The notes under the pieces are model-generated. The model was not told where the DNA came from, did no database searches, and worked only from the letters and a program-made list of their open reading frames with translations. DNA of 5,565 nucleotides from Parachlamydiaceae bacterium (GTDB lineage: Bacteria > Chlamydiota > Chlamydiia > Chlamydiales > Parachlamydiaceae): NCBI GenBank assembly GCA_013698165.1, contig JACCVN010000325.1, forward strand, positions 1 to 5,565, written 5' to 3'. Each line of letters starts with the position of its first letter. Position 1 is the first letter of the stretch. This document shows, one piece after another, positions 1 to 5,565 of the stretch. The translations under genes and the position numbers were made by a program.

Positions 1-687
1 AAAAATCATAATAATGATCATTACTGGGAGCATTTAACCCTTAAAAAAGTCTCTGGTTTTGAAATTATTGATTCTTTAAAATCTTTGGCAATATTAAATG
101 CTGAGGATATAATGCCAGGTACTTATATTATCCGTCCTGACTCTAAAACCGCGTCATATGCTATAGATATTAAAGGGGGAAAAGGAGTAGAGACCTTCCC
201 GCTGAGGAATATAAATAGTCTCTTTTTTATTAACGATGAAATTCGGGCAAATTCTCTTAAAGATTTAATTCTTGAAATCAAAAAAATGGTATGCTTACCA
301 AACGGTAGCCAAATTAAGGGTATTAATCTAGTTCCCTACGTATTAATTAGGAGTATGGAAAAATCTTTGGCCGACGAAGAAGTAAAAAAGTTGCCAGGGT
401 TTCAAAATGTAAATCTCTTCAAATCTATGGAGCTATTAAATGGTTCAAATATACAGCTAGGTACTTATATTGTACGACCTGGTTCTGAAGCTGGTACATT
501 TTCAATGGATGTTAGGGGAGCAAAAAAAATTCATCGCTTTAAGCTCAACGAATTTTTTTCTAACAACGAAACAAAATCAAAAAATATTGTAGATTTAATT
601 GGCGAAATCAAGAGAAAACTCATAATCCCAAATACTCAACTTCCTGATTCTGGTTTAATCCCCTATAATCCAAGTCAAAGAGTTTAA
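1..687 (+). CDS. Tandem SH2-like domain protein, 3' part of a gene running off the left edge
   Basis: The frame has no stop from base 1 to the TAA at 685-687, giving 228 residues. A TTG at 85 could serve as a start, but it would cut into the first repeat, so I read this as the C-terminal part of a longer protein. Two ~100-residue units (about residues 15-116 and 129-228) align with each other. Each has the SH2 layout: an LN(A/G)-type helix end, then GTYIIRP (40-46) or GTYIVRP (154-160) matching the GTFLVRES strand of Src-type SH2 domains, an alternating strand, an F-x-L strand (66-68, 180-182), and a closing NSLKDLI (84-90) or NIVDLI (195-200) helix. The phosphotyrosine-binding arginine would be R45 and R159. 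The Src beta-D histidine aligns with Thr65 and Arg179. No membrane segment is seen in this part. SH2 domains are known in some Legionella effectors; a role in binding host phosphotyrosine proteins is inferred. The fold assignment rests on motif reading only. Confidence 0.8.
   Translation, partial: KNHNNDHYWEHLTLKKVSGFEIIDSLKSLAILNAEDIMPGTYIIRPDSKTASYAIDIKGGKGVETFPLRNINSLFFINDEIRANSLKDLILEIKKMVCLPNGSQIKGINLVPYVLIRSMEKSLADEEVKKLPGFQNVNLFKSMELLNGSNIQLGTYIVRPGSEAGTFSMDVRGAKKIHRFKLNEFFSNNETKSKNIVDLIGEIKRKLIIPNTQLPDSGLIPYNPSQRV
43..348 (+). repeat. SH2-like repeat unit 1
   Basis: This is the first of two protein-level repeats in the partial gene, residues 15-116. It contains LNAE (32-35), GTYIIRP (40-46) with candidate phosphotyrosine-binding Arg45, FPL (66-68) and NSLKDLI (84-90), and ends near LVPY (110-113). 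It shares exact DNA words with unit 2: the 13-mer aggtacttatatt at 117-129, tattaaatg at 92-100 and agatttaatt at 261-270. The units have diverged, so this is an old duplication. Confidence 0.7.
385..684 (+). repeat. SH2-like repeat unit 2
   Basis: This is the second repeat, residues 129-228, running to the C-terminus. It contains LLNG (145-148), GTYIVRP (154-160) with candidate Arg159, GTFSMDVRG (165-173), HRFKL (178-182) and NIVDLI (195-200), and ends near LIPY (219-222), matching LVPY of unit 1. The 13-mer aggtacttatatt recurs at 459-471, exactly 342 bases (114 codons) after the first copy. Unit 2 is a few residues shorter than unit 1 in the loop after the F-x-L strand. Confidence 0.7.
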
Positions 688-1559
688 TACCCCCATTTTT
701 TAAGGAGGATTGAGTATGAATCTATGCGCCTGTCTCTAAAAAATGGCCAAGCGCGGCGTACATCCTCGCTAGCTTTCATATCAATTTCAGCGATGAGGAT
801 GTGTTCTTGATCAGTGGGGGCTTCTGCGATCATTTCACCTTGCGGGCCTGCAATGAAGCTGCTCCCCCAAAAGTTGAGACCTTCATCTTCCAGCAAATAG
901 TTTTTCTCGTATCCAACTCGGTTAGCAACGATGATGGGAATCCCATTAGAAATGGCGTGCGATCTTTGAATTGTTATCCAGGCATCTCTTTGTTTTTTTT
1001 GTTCTTCTTTTGAATCAGCTTTACTCCATCCAATGGCACTAGGATAAATTAAAATTTCTGCTCCTTGCAATGCCATTATCCTTGCCGCTTCAGGAAACCA
1101 CTGATCCCAGCAAACCAACACCCCAAGTAATCCTACTGACGTGTGAATAGGAATAAATCCTAAGTCTCCCGGAGTAAAATAAAACTTTTCATAATAGCTA
1201 GGATCATCAGGGATATGCATCTTTCTATAGATGCCAGCGATTGACCCATCTGTTTCAAGAACAACTGCCGTATTATGATAGATGCCAGCCCCACGGCGTT
1301 CAAAAATGGATGAAACGATAACCACGTCAAGCTCTTTAGCTAATTTAGCCATCTTTTCGCTGGTAGGGCCAGGAATGCTTTCTGCCCAATCAAAGAGAGC
1401 GTGGTCTTCATTTTTGCAAAAGTATTCTCCTTTATGGAGCTCTTGCAAAACAATCAGTTTAGCACTATTTTCCGTTGCTTTACGTATTGATTTTTCCGTA
1501 TGAAGCAGATTTCTATTATGATCATTTCCGCATTTTTGCTGAATGGCAGCAACTTTCAT
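684..1559 (-). CDS. aguB: N-carbamoylputrescine amidase
   Basis: This 291-residue cytosolic enzyme of the nitrilase (carbon-nitrogen hydrolase) superfamily should hydrolyse N-carbamoylputrescine to putrescine, CO2 and ammonia, the last step of the arginine-agmatine route. The superfamily catalytic triad is visible: Glu40 in VLQE, Lys113 in YRKMHIPDD, and nucleophile Cys150 in LVCWDQWFPE. Also typical of this subfamily are FYFTPGD (126-132), ANRVG (212-216), FWGSSFIAGPQG (230-241) and RRAWPFFRDRRID (268-280). Its length is normal for the family. The ATG overlaps the aguA stop (ATGA, 1556-1559), and a strong AAAGGAG lies 7 nt upstream, so the start is well supported and translation is probably coupled to aguA. 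The stop overlaps the stop of the convergent SH2-like gene. Nitrilase relatives can be hard to tell apart, but the aguA partner settles the call. Confidence 0.95.
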   Translation of the reverse strand: MKVAAIQQKCGNDHNRNLLHTEKSIRKATENSAKLIVLQELHKGEYFCKNEDHALFDWAESIPGPTSEKMAKLAKELDVVIVSSIFERRGAGIYHNTAVVLETDGSIAGIYRKMHIPDDPSYYEKFYFTPGDLGFIPIHTSVGLLGVLVCWDQWFPEAARIMALQGAEILIYPSAIGWSKADSKEEQKKQRDAWITIQRSHAISNGIPIIVANRVGYEKNYLLEDEGLNFWGSSFIAGPQGEMIAEAPTDQEHILIAEIDMKASEDVRRAWPFFRDRRIDSYSILLKKWGY

Positions 1560-2587
1560 GACAAAACTCCTTTAGGCAATTGCATGGTCGCACAATGGAG
1601 ACTCCCATAAAAGTGGATCAATGTTCGACAGTTGACCGCATGCACAGTGCGTTCTGTTGCATAGCTTTTAATTGTGTGCACTGCCTCTGCATCTTGTTGC
1701 GCACCATAAATTGGCATGAGTAAAGCCCCATTGATCAAAAAGAAATTTGCGTATGTCGCTGGCAAGCGTAAGCCTGCAGGCGAAAACTGAGGATCCGGCA
1801 AAGGGAGGGCAATCAATCTATAGGGCTTGCCATCTAATGTGCGCATGGCATGAAGTTCTCTTTTCATATCTTTTAATCCTTCATACTGTTTGTCGGTAGG
1901 ATCATCGCAACTGACATAGCAGATCGTCTCACCGTCTAAAAAGCGTGCTAAGGTATCAATATGACCATCAGTATCATCGCCGAGTAAACCACCGGATTTT
2001 AACCATAATATACGATCAACACCAAATTCACGTTTGAGTACCTTTTCTATGTCTGCTCTAGCAAGATTGTTTCTGCCTCCGTTAAGCATCACACTCTCAG
2101 TTGTCAGTAGCGATCCATTACCATCGACTTCAATTGCACAACCTTCTAGTACAAAGTCAACCAACTCCATTGGGTTATTGCCAAAAAATTCTTGCTTATA
2201 CACTGTGGTGCAAAGGTTAGCATCATCTTTATGTGGATATTTGCCTCCCCAAGCATTGAAAGAAAAAGACAAAAGTTTAAGGCTTCCATTTTCCATTTGA
2301 ACTGTTAAGGGGCCATTATCGCGCACCCAAATATCATTGGATTTGGCTTTTGCAAAGTTTACTTTAGTCAAATCGATATTTTCATTTTCGAGCAGTTTCA
2401 GTATGTATGCCTTATGAGCAGCATCATAATGGGATATTAAGATCTTTTCGTAGAGTGTAATGACCTTTGCAATTTCTGTAAAAGTTTGGTCTGCTTCATC
2501 TAAAAGTTCTGTCCAGCCATGCTTGTGAGGCCATGTGAGCATTACTCCCGATTGCTCTATCCATTCCGGAAGTAGTTTTTGATTCAT
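1556..2587 (-). CDS. aguA: Agmatine deiminase (agmatine iminohydrolase)
   Basis: This 343-residue member of the guanidino-modifying (PAD/amidinotransferase) superfamily should convert agmatine and water to N-carbamoylputrescine and ammonia, feeding AguB directly. Family signatures appear in order: WVRDNGP (87-93), NAWGGKY (111-117), the EVDGNGSLLTTE strand (153-164) followed by RNN (172-174), DDTDGHIDTLARF (204-216) with candidate catalytic His209 and Asp211, and GSLHCATMQLP (328-338) with nucleophile Cys332. Its length matches the family. Two spots differ from the form I know best: EGC (148-150) where EGG is usual, and FYGSLHC instead of GGG-x-IHC around the nucleophile. The active-site residues themselves are kept, so it is probably active. 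The ATG follows a GGGGTGGTC ribosome-binding stretch and lies 16 nt beyond the DHS-like stop. Peptidylarginine deiminase is the nearest alternative, but it is ruled out by the neighbours. Confidence 0.95.
   Translation of the reverse strand: MNQKLLPEWIEQSGVMLTWPHKHGWTELLDEADQTFTEIAKVITLYEKILISHYDAAHKAYILKLLENENIDLTKVNFAKAKSNDIWVRDNGPLTVQMENGSLKLLSFSFNAWGGKYPHKDDANLCTTVYKQEFFGNNPMELVDFVLEGCAIEVDGNGSLLTTESVMLNGGRNNLARADIEKVLKREFGVDRILWLKSGGLLGDDTDGHIDTLARFLDGETICYVSCDDPTDKQYEGLKDMKRELHAMRTLDGKPYRLIALPLPDPQFSPAGLRLPATYANFFLINGALLMPIYGAQQDAEAVHTIKSYATERTVHAVNCRTLIHFYGSLHCATMQLPKGVLS
1567..1573 (-). promoter_or_regulatory. Ribosome binding site of aguB
   Basis: The minus strand reads AAAGGAG, 7 nt before the aguB ATG at 1559 and inside the last codons of aguA. 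It is the strongest Shine-Dalgarno match in the operon. Together with the ATGA overlap it suggests aguB is translated at least as well as aguA. Confidence 0.85.
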
Positions 2588-2591
2588 CCAA

Positions 2592-2600
2592 GACCACCCC
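2592..2600 (-). promoter_or_regulatory. Ribosome binding site of aguA
   Basis: The minus strand reads GGGGTGGTC, ending 4 nt before the ATG at 2587. It resembles the right half of the extended Shine-Dalgarno sequence (GGAGGTGATC) and not the usual AGGAGG core. Its first base is also the last base of the small hairpin at 2600-2619. Confidence 0.55.
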
Positions 2601-2619
2601 GTTTTAGGCGTTTAAAACG
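2600..2619 (-). promoter_or_regulatory. Small hairpin spanning the DHS-like stop codon
   Basis: CGTTTTA (2600-2606) and TAAAACG (2613-2619) form a perfect 7-bp stem with a 6-nt loop. It covers the end of the DHS-like gene and runs up to the aguA ribosome binding site. No U-run follows, so it is not an intrinsic terminator. If it forms in RNA it could affect access to the aguA start or mark a processing site; this is inference. Confidence 0.35.
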
Positions 2620-3569
2620 TAATTAAAGATTAGAGGGGCAACAATTGTCGCGTCAGATTCAATGATAAAGCTTGGAGTATCTATGCTAAGTTTTTCCCAA
2701 GTGATTTTTTCGTTGGGCACTGCCCCACTGTAGGATCCAAAGGAGGTTGTGCTGTCGCTTATTTGGCAAAAATAGGACCATAAAGGCACTTTTTCATGTA
2801 AGTCTTGCCGCATCAAAGGGACCACACAAATGGGAAAATCTCCGGATATGCCGCCCCCAATTTGAAAGAAACCTATTTTGAAGCTTTTGGAGAGTTGCCG
2901 GTACCAATCAATAAGGTTGAACATTTGTTCCAGGCCTGATTTGACGACATTTAAAGTGGAAATGTCCTTTTTCACGTAGCGGCCCACAAAAATGTTTCCT
3001 AGTGTAGAATCCTCCCAGCCAGGGGTGTAAATTGGAATCCCTTTGGATTTAGCTGCGACTACCCAGGAATCTTGTGGATCGATATCGAATCGATCTTTAA
3101 TGGAGGGCATATCTAAAAGGTTGTATATGTACTCGTAAGGAAAATAGCTTTTTTTATCGGCATCTGCTTTGTGCCAGAGCTCGAAAATTTCCTTTTCAAT
3201 AAAACGGAAGGCTGTGTCTTCAGGAATGCAAGTGTCGGTGACTCGGTTCATGCCTTTTTTTAAAAGGTCATTTTCATCGATTTTACTCAGACTGCGATAG
3301 TTTGGGAGGCGCAGATAATGGCTGTGAGCCACAAGATTGAAGATATCCTCTTCTAGGTTAGCTCCTGTGCATGTAATAGCATGGACTTTGTCTTGCCGAA
3401 TCATTTCTGCAAGAGAGATACCAAGCTCGGCAGTGCTCATGGCCCCACCCAGAGTCACCATCATTTTTCCGGGTTCGTCCAAAAGTGTGATCCAAGCTTC
3501 AGCAGCATCTACGCAAACTGCAGCATTAAAATGTTTGTAATTTTTTTGCATAAACTCGCGAATTTTCAT
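2604..3569 (-). CDS. Deoxyhypusine synthase-like protein (bacterial class)
   Basis: This 321-residue protein has the Rossmann-type layout of deoxyhypusine synthase: TLGGAMSTAELG (39-50), CTGANLEEDIFNLV (67-80, matching the TAGGVEEDL region of the human enzyme), PIYTPGWEDSTLG (179-191), FFQIGGGISGDFP (234-246), SDSTTSFGSYSGAVPNEK (271-288) and ESDATIVAPL (304-313). Lys293 in TWEKL aligns with human catalytic Lys329 (SWGK), and Trp291 with Trp327. Human active-site His288 aligns with Asp244. Eukaryotic and archaeal DHS moves the aminobutyl group of spermidine to a lysine of e/aIF5A using NAD. Bacteria lack that protein, so the substrate here is unknown. Its place between speA and aguA points to a small polyamine acceptor; plant homospermidine synthase arose from DHS, which makes homospermidine synthesis a fair guess. 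The protein is shorter than human DHS (369 residues). The ATG follows the speA stop by 2 nt, with GGTGG 7 nt upstream inside speA. Confidence 0.93.
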   Translation of the reverse strand: MKIREFMQKNYKHFNAAVCVDAAEAWITLLDEPGKMMVTLGGAMSTAELGISLAEMIRQDKVHAITCTGANLEEDIFNLVAHSHYLRLPNYRSLSKIDENDLLKKGMNRVTDTCIPEDTAFRFIEKEIFELWHKADADKKSYFPYEYIYNLLDMPSIKDRFDIDPQDSWVVAAKSKGIPIYTPGWEDSTLGNIFVGRYVKKDISTLNVVKSGLEQMFNLIDWYRQLSKSFKIGFFQIGGGISGDFPICVVPLMRQDLHEKVPLWSYFCQISDSTTSFGSYSGAVPNEKITWEKLSIDTPSFIIESDATIVAPLIFNYVLNA

Positions 3570-3571
3570 AT

Positions 3572-5440
3572 TTAAACCACCAGATATGTATAGCTTTGAA
3601 GGGCTTCTTTAAATTTCTTTTTGATCTGCGCAGATTCTGAAAGACTGATTCTTTTAGCTTTTAAAGATTGTTCAATTAAGGCTTGCAGCTGAATGATCAA
3701 TTTTTCAGGTTCGAATTGAACATAATGTAGAACTTCTTCAATCGTATCTCCTTCGACAAGATGAAAGAGCTCCCATTGCCCATCTTTATCTAGCTCAGCA
3801 TGCACAACATTTGTATCGCCGAAAAGATTATGCATGCCTCCAAGTATTTCTTGGTAGGCACCTACCATAAAAATCCCGATGTAATAGGGTTGACCTGTAT
3901 ATTCATGTAATTTTAGATAAGCGGCAGGGGAGTGATCATTGATAAATGCGCAGATTTTGCCGTCGCTATCACAGCTAAGATCCGCCAAAATTGCTTGATG
4001 TGTGGGAATCTCATTTAAACGATGGATTGGCATAATTGGAAATAGCTGCTGAATAGCCCAGGAGTCAGGCAAGGATTGAAAAACGGAAAAATTGCAAAAA
4101 TATGTTTCTTGCAAAATGGAATTTAACATCGCTGTCTCTTCAGGAATTTTTCTAAGCTGCTGGTAGAAAGTATTAACTTTGACTAATAAATAGCGGGTTT
4201 TTTTTTCAGCATAGGCATGTTCCAGCAGTGTCATAGTGCCATAGATGAACTCTTGCAAGATGCGTTGTTTGATTTCAAGCAGATCATGAAAACTTTCTCT
4301 ACAATTTGCTAATGAAAGCTCTTCTTCCATTTCATCTAAAGTTTGCAAAATGTCGTGCTGGCTAGGTGGTAGCACATCATTATCGTGGGGCAAAGATGTG
4401 ACATCAAGGACTTCGGTAATTAAAATAGAATGATGTGAAACAAGCGCCCGACCGGACTCTGTGATGATGACAGGATCATTCACACCGGCAGCTAAGCAAG
4501 ATTCCCCAATTGTAAAAACGACATCTCTGGCATATTCTTCTAAGGTGTAATCCATGGAAGAATTTTCTTTGCTCTTAGTGCCATCGTAATCAACCGCTAA
4601 ACCTCCGCCGACATCAAATAAATGCAATGATGGCAGCATCTTTGAGAGCTCGGTATAGATTCGAGTTCCCTCCTTGATCGCATTTTTAAAGCTTTCAATC
4701 GAAGTCACTTGGCTGCCAAGATGAAAATGCAAAAGTTTTACCCAGTGAGATTTTTCTTGTTTTTTGAGTATTTCTAAGCACGAAACAATCTCATAAGTAA
4801 ATAAACCGAATTTTGAATGCTCGCCACTAGACTCCTTCCAACGTCCTGAACCTGAATTCGAAAGTTTCATGCGAAAACCTATTTCAGCTTCGACTCCAAC
4901 TTTCGCAGCCATTTCTAATACGAGGTTTAATTCGTACATCTGTTCAATGATGATCACCGTTCTCCGGCCAAGCTTACATGTCAATAAGGCAAGAGAAATG
5001 TATTCAGCATCTTTATAGCCATTGCACATCAATAACGACTGATGCTCATTCTCTATAGCAAGCACTGCTATGAGCTCCGGTTTGCTGCCAACCTCAAGTC
5101 CGATCTTATGTTTTTGTCCTGCCTCTCGAACAGCTTCAACCACATGCTTTTGTGGATTAACTTTTAAAGGGAACACAATTTGATGGATGTTACGATACTC
5201 GAATTCTTCAATGGCTGACTTAAACGCAGAGCTAAGTTTAGAGATGCGATCCTGAATAATCCCATTAAATCGTACGAGAATCGGAGCTTCAATGCCTTGC
5301 GCCACCAGGGTTTGTACTAATTCATAGAGATCACCACTCTTGCCCCTCCCATTCGGCTTCACTTCCACATGCCCTAGCGCGTTTATATTAAAATATCCAT
5401 CACCCCAACGGTCTATGGAATAGTGATTTTCTTCTGGCAT
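3572..5440 (-). CDS. speA: Biosynthetic arginine decarboxylase, PLP-dependent
   Basis: This 622-residue enzyme (from ATG 5440) decarboxylates L-arginine to agmatine and is the first gene of the operon. It belongs to the alanine-racemase-fold (fold III) decarboxylases. Visible marks are the N-terminal YSIDRWGDGYFNIN (7-20), FPLKVN (90-95) with PLP-binding Lys93, LHFHLGSQ (237-244), the phosphate-binding DVGGGLAVDYDG (276-287), ESGRALVSHHS (328-338), a helical insertion around 370-460, CDSDG (490-494) with catalytic Cys490, and GAYQEILGGMHNLFGD (527-542). Length is normal for SpeA and no signal peptide is seen. An in-frame TTG at 5473 would add 11 residues, but its AAGGA is only 2 nt away, too close for good initiation. 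ATG 5440 has AGAGA about 7 nt upstream and matches the family N-terminus, so I prefer it. An A9 run (4198-4206) lies in the coding strand but the frame continues intact. Confidence 0.95.
   Translation of the reverse strand: MPEENHYSIDRWGDGYFNINALGHVEVKPNGRGKSGDLYELVQTLVAQGIEAPILVRFNGIIQDRISKLSSAFKSAIEEFEYRNIHQIVFPLKVNPQKHVVEAVREAGQKHKIGLEVGSKPELIAVLAIENEHQSLLMCNGYKDAEYISLALLTCKLGRRTVIIIEQMYELNLVLEMAAKVGVEAEIGFRMKLSNSGSGRWKESSGEHSKFGLFTYEIVSCLEILKKQEKSHWVKLLHFHLGSQVTSIESFKNAIKEGTRIYTELSKMLPSLHLFDVGGGLAVDYDGTKSKENSSMDYTLEEYARDVVFTIGESCLAAGVNDPVIITESGRALVSHHSILITEVLDVTSLPHDNDVLPPSQHDILQTLDEMEEELSLANCRESFHDLLEIKQRILQEFIYGTMTLLEHAYAEKKTRYLLVKVNTFYQQLRKIPEETAMLNSILQETYFCNFSVFQSLPDSWAIQQLFPIMPIHRLNEIPTHQAILADLSCDSDGKICAFINDHSPAAYLKLHEYTGQPYYIGIFMVGAYQEILGGMHNLFGDTNVVHAELDKDGQWELFHLVEGDTIEEVLHYVQFEPEKLIIQLQALIEQSLKAKRISLSESAQIKKKFKEALQSYTYLVV
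3577..3581 (-). promoter_or_regulatory. Ribosome binding site of the DHS-like gene
   Basis: The minus strand reads GGTGG, 7 nt before the ATG at 3569 and within the last codons of speA. With a gap of only 2 nt between stop and start, re-initiation by ribosomes finishing speA is likely. Confidence 0.5.
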
Positions 5441-5481
5441 AAGGCATTCTCTATGTGAGTTGTGTGCAAGCAATGTCCTTC

Positions 5482-5510
5482 ATTTGAGGCATTTGGGACT
5501 TTTTGTTCAA
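5482..5510 (-). promoter_or_regulatory. Weak sigma-70-type promoter candidate for the speA operon
   Basis: On the minus strand, TTGAAC (5505-5510) and TCAAAT (5482-5487) are separated by 17 nt. Each hexamer matches its consensus at four of six positions. Transcription would begin near 5475, leaving a leader of about 35 nt before ATG 5440 and almost none before TTG 5473, which fits the ATG. Matches this loose are common by chance in AT-rich DNA, and a promoter outside the window is equally possible. Confidence 0.25.
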
Positions 5511-5565
5511 TAAGTTTTTGAATTGGGAAGAAATGGATCCTTATAGAGCGGGCTTGAAATAGTAA

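Noticed and set aside
85..87. TTG at 85 as the true start of the SH2-like gene
   Set aside because: The frame is open upstream to base 1, no good ribosome site precedes the TTG, and starting here would remove the first part of repeat unit 1.
702..741. A perfect-looking AAGGAGG Shine-Dalgarno followed 7 nt later by ATG on the plus strand
   Set aside because: The frame from ATG 716 stops after seven codons, and the AAGGAGG is the complement of Leu-Leu-Lys codons at the end of aguB.
693..746. Perfect 10-bp inverted repeat CCATTTTTTA / TAAAAAATGG, considered as a bidirectional terminator
   Set aside because: The stem is AT-rich with a 34-nt loop, and both arms code for conserved or ordinary aguB residues (WPFF and KKWG). 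No U-run follows in a useful place.
801..1013. Plus-strand open frame opposite aguB
   Set aside because: It is antisense to a clearly conserved enzyme gene, has no recognisable domain, and its composition follows from the aguB codons.
2034..2300. Plus-strand open frame opposite aguA
   Set aside because: It lies fully within aguA on the other strand and shows no protein-like motif or ribosome site.
3337..3575. Two overlapping plus-strand open frames opposite the start of the DHS-like gene
   Set aside because: Both are shadows of the conserved DHS-like N-terminal region and have no motif of their own.
5497..5562. Short plus-strand frame ending in TAG near the right edge, with GGGAAG before an ATG at 5533
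   Set aside because: From the ATG it has only nine codons, and the longer frame is about 24 codons with no good start; it cannot be supported as a gene.

Overview
The window holds two unrelated blocks that meet tail to tail. From about 684 to the right, everything is on the minus strand: a compact four-gene polyamine operon read speA (arginine decarboxylase), a deoxyhypusine-synthase-like gene, aguA (agmatine deiminase), aguB (N-carbamoylputrescine amidase). Junctions are a 2-nt gap, a 16-nt gap and a 4-nt ATGA overlap, so one transcript with coupled translation is likely. On the left, bases 1-687 on the plus strand are the 3' end of a gene whose reading frame is already open at the window edge. 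Its product carries two tandem ~100-residue units that look like SH2 (phosphotyrosine-binding) domains, which are rare outside eukaryotes.

How the operon works: SpeA turns arginine into agmatine, AguA turns agmatine into N-carbamoylputrescine, and AguB turns that into putrescine. This is a complete arginine-to-putrescine route that bypasses ornithine and agmatinase. The DHS-like gene sits inside the run, between speA and aguA. It keeps the catalytic lysine of deoxyhypusine synthase, but bacteria lack eIF5A. The simplest inference is an NAD-dependent aminobutyl transfer onto a small amine, for example putrescine to homospermidine. The window shows no speD, speE or carboxyspermidine genes.

Organism: hand-counted GC is about 33% over bases 1-660 and about 42-45% in spot-checked operon lines. 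An SH2-like protein next to a polyamine operon fits a bacterium that lives in protist cells, such as the Legionellales or the environmental Chlamydiota. That is inference from gene content, and the sequence alone does not decide between them. The AT-rich SH2 gene looks like an accessory or acquired effector-type gene beside a metabolic core locus.

The two blocks share their stop codons (TTAA at 684-687), leaving no intergenic space and no recognisable terminator. The right edge (5441-5565) is the upstream region of speA, with one weak promoter candidate and no convincing gene. I found no tRNA, rRNA, CRISPR array, insertion sequence or phage gene.
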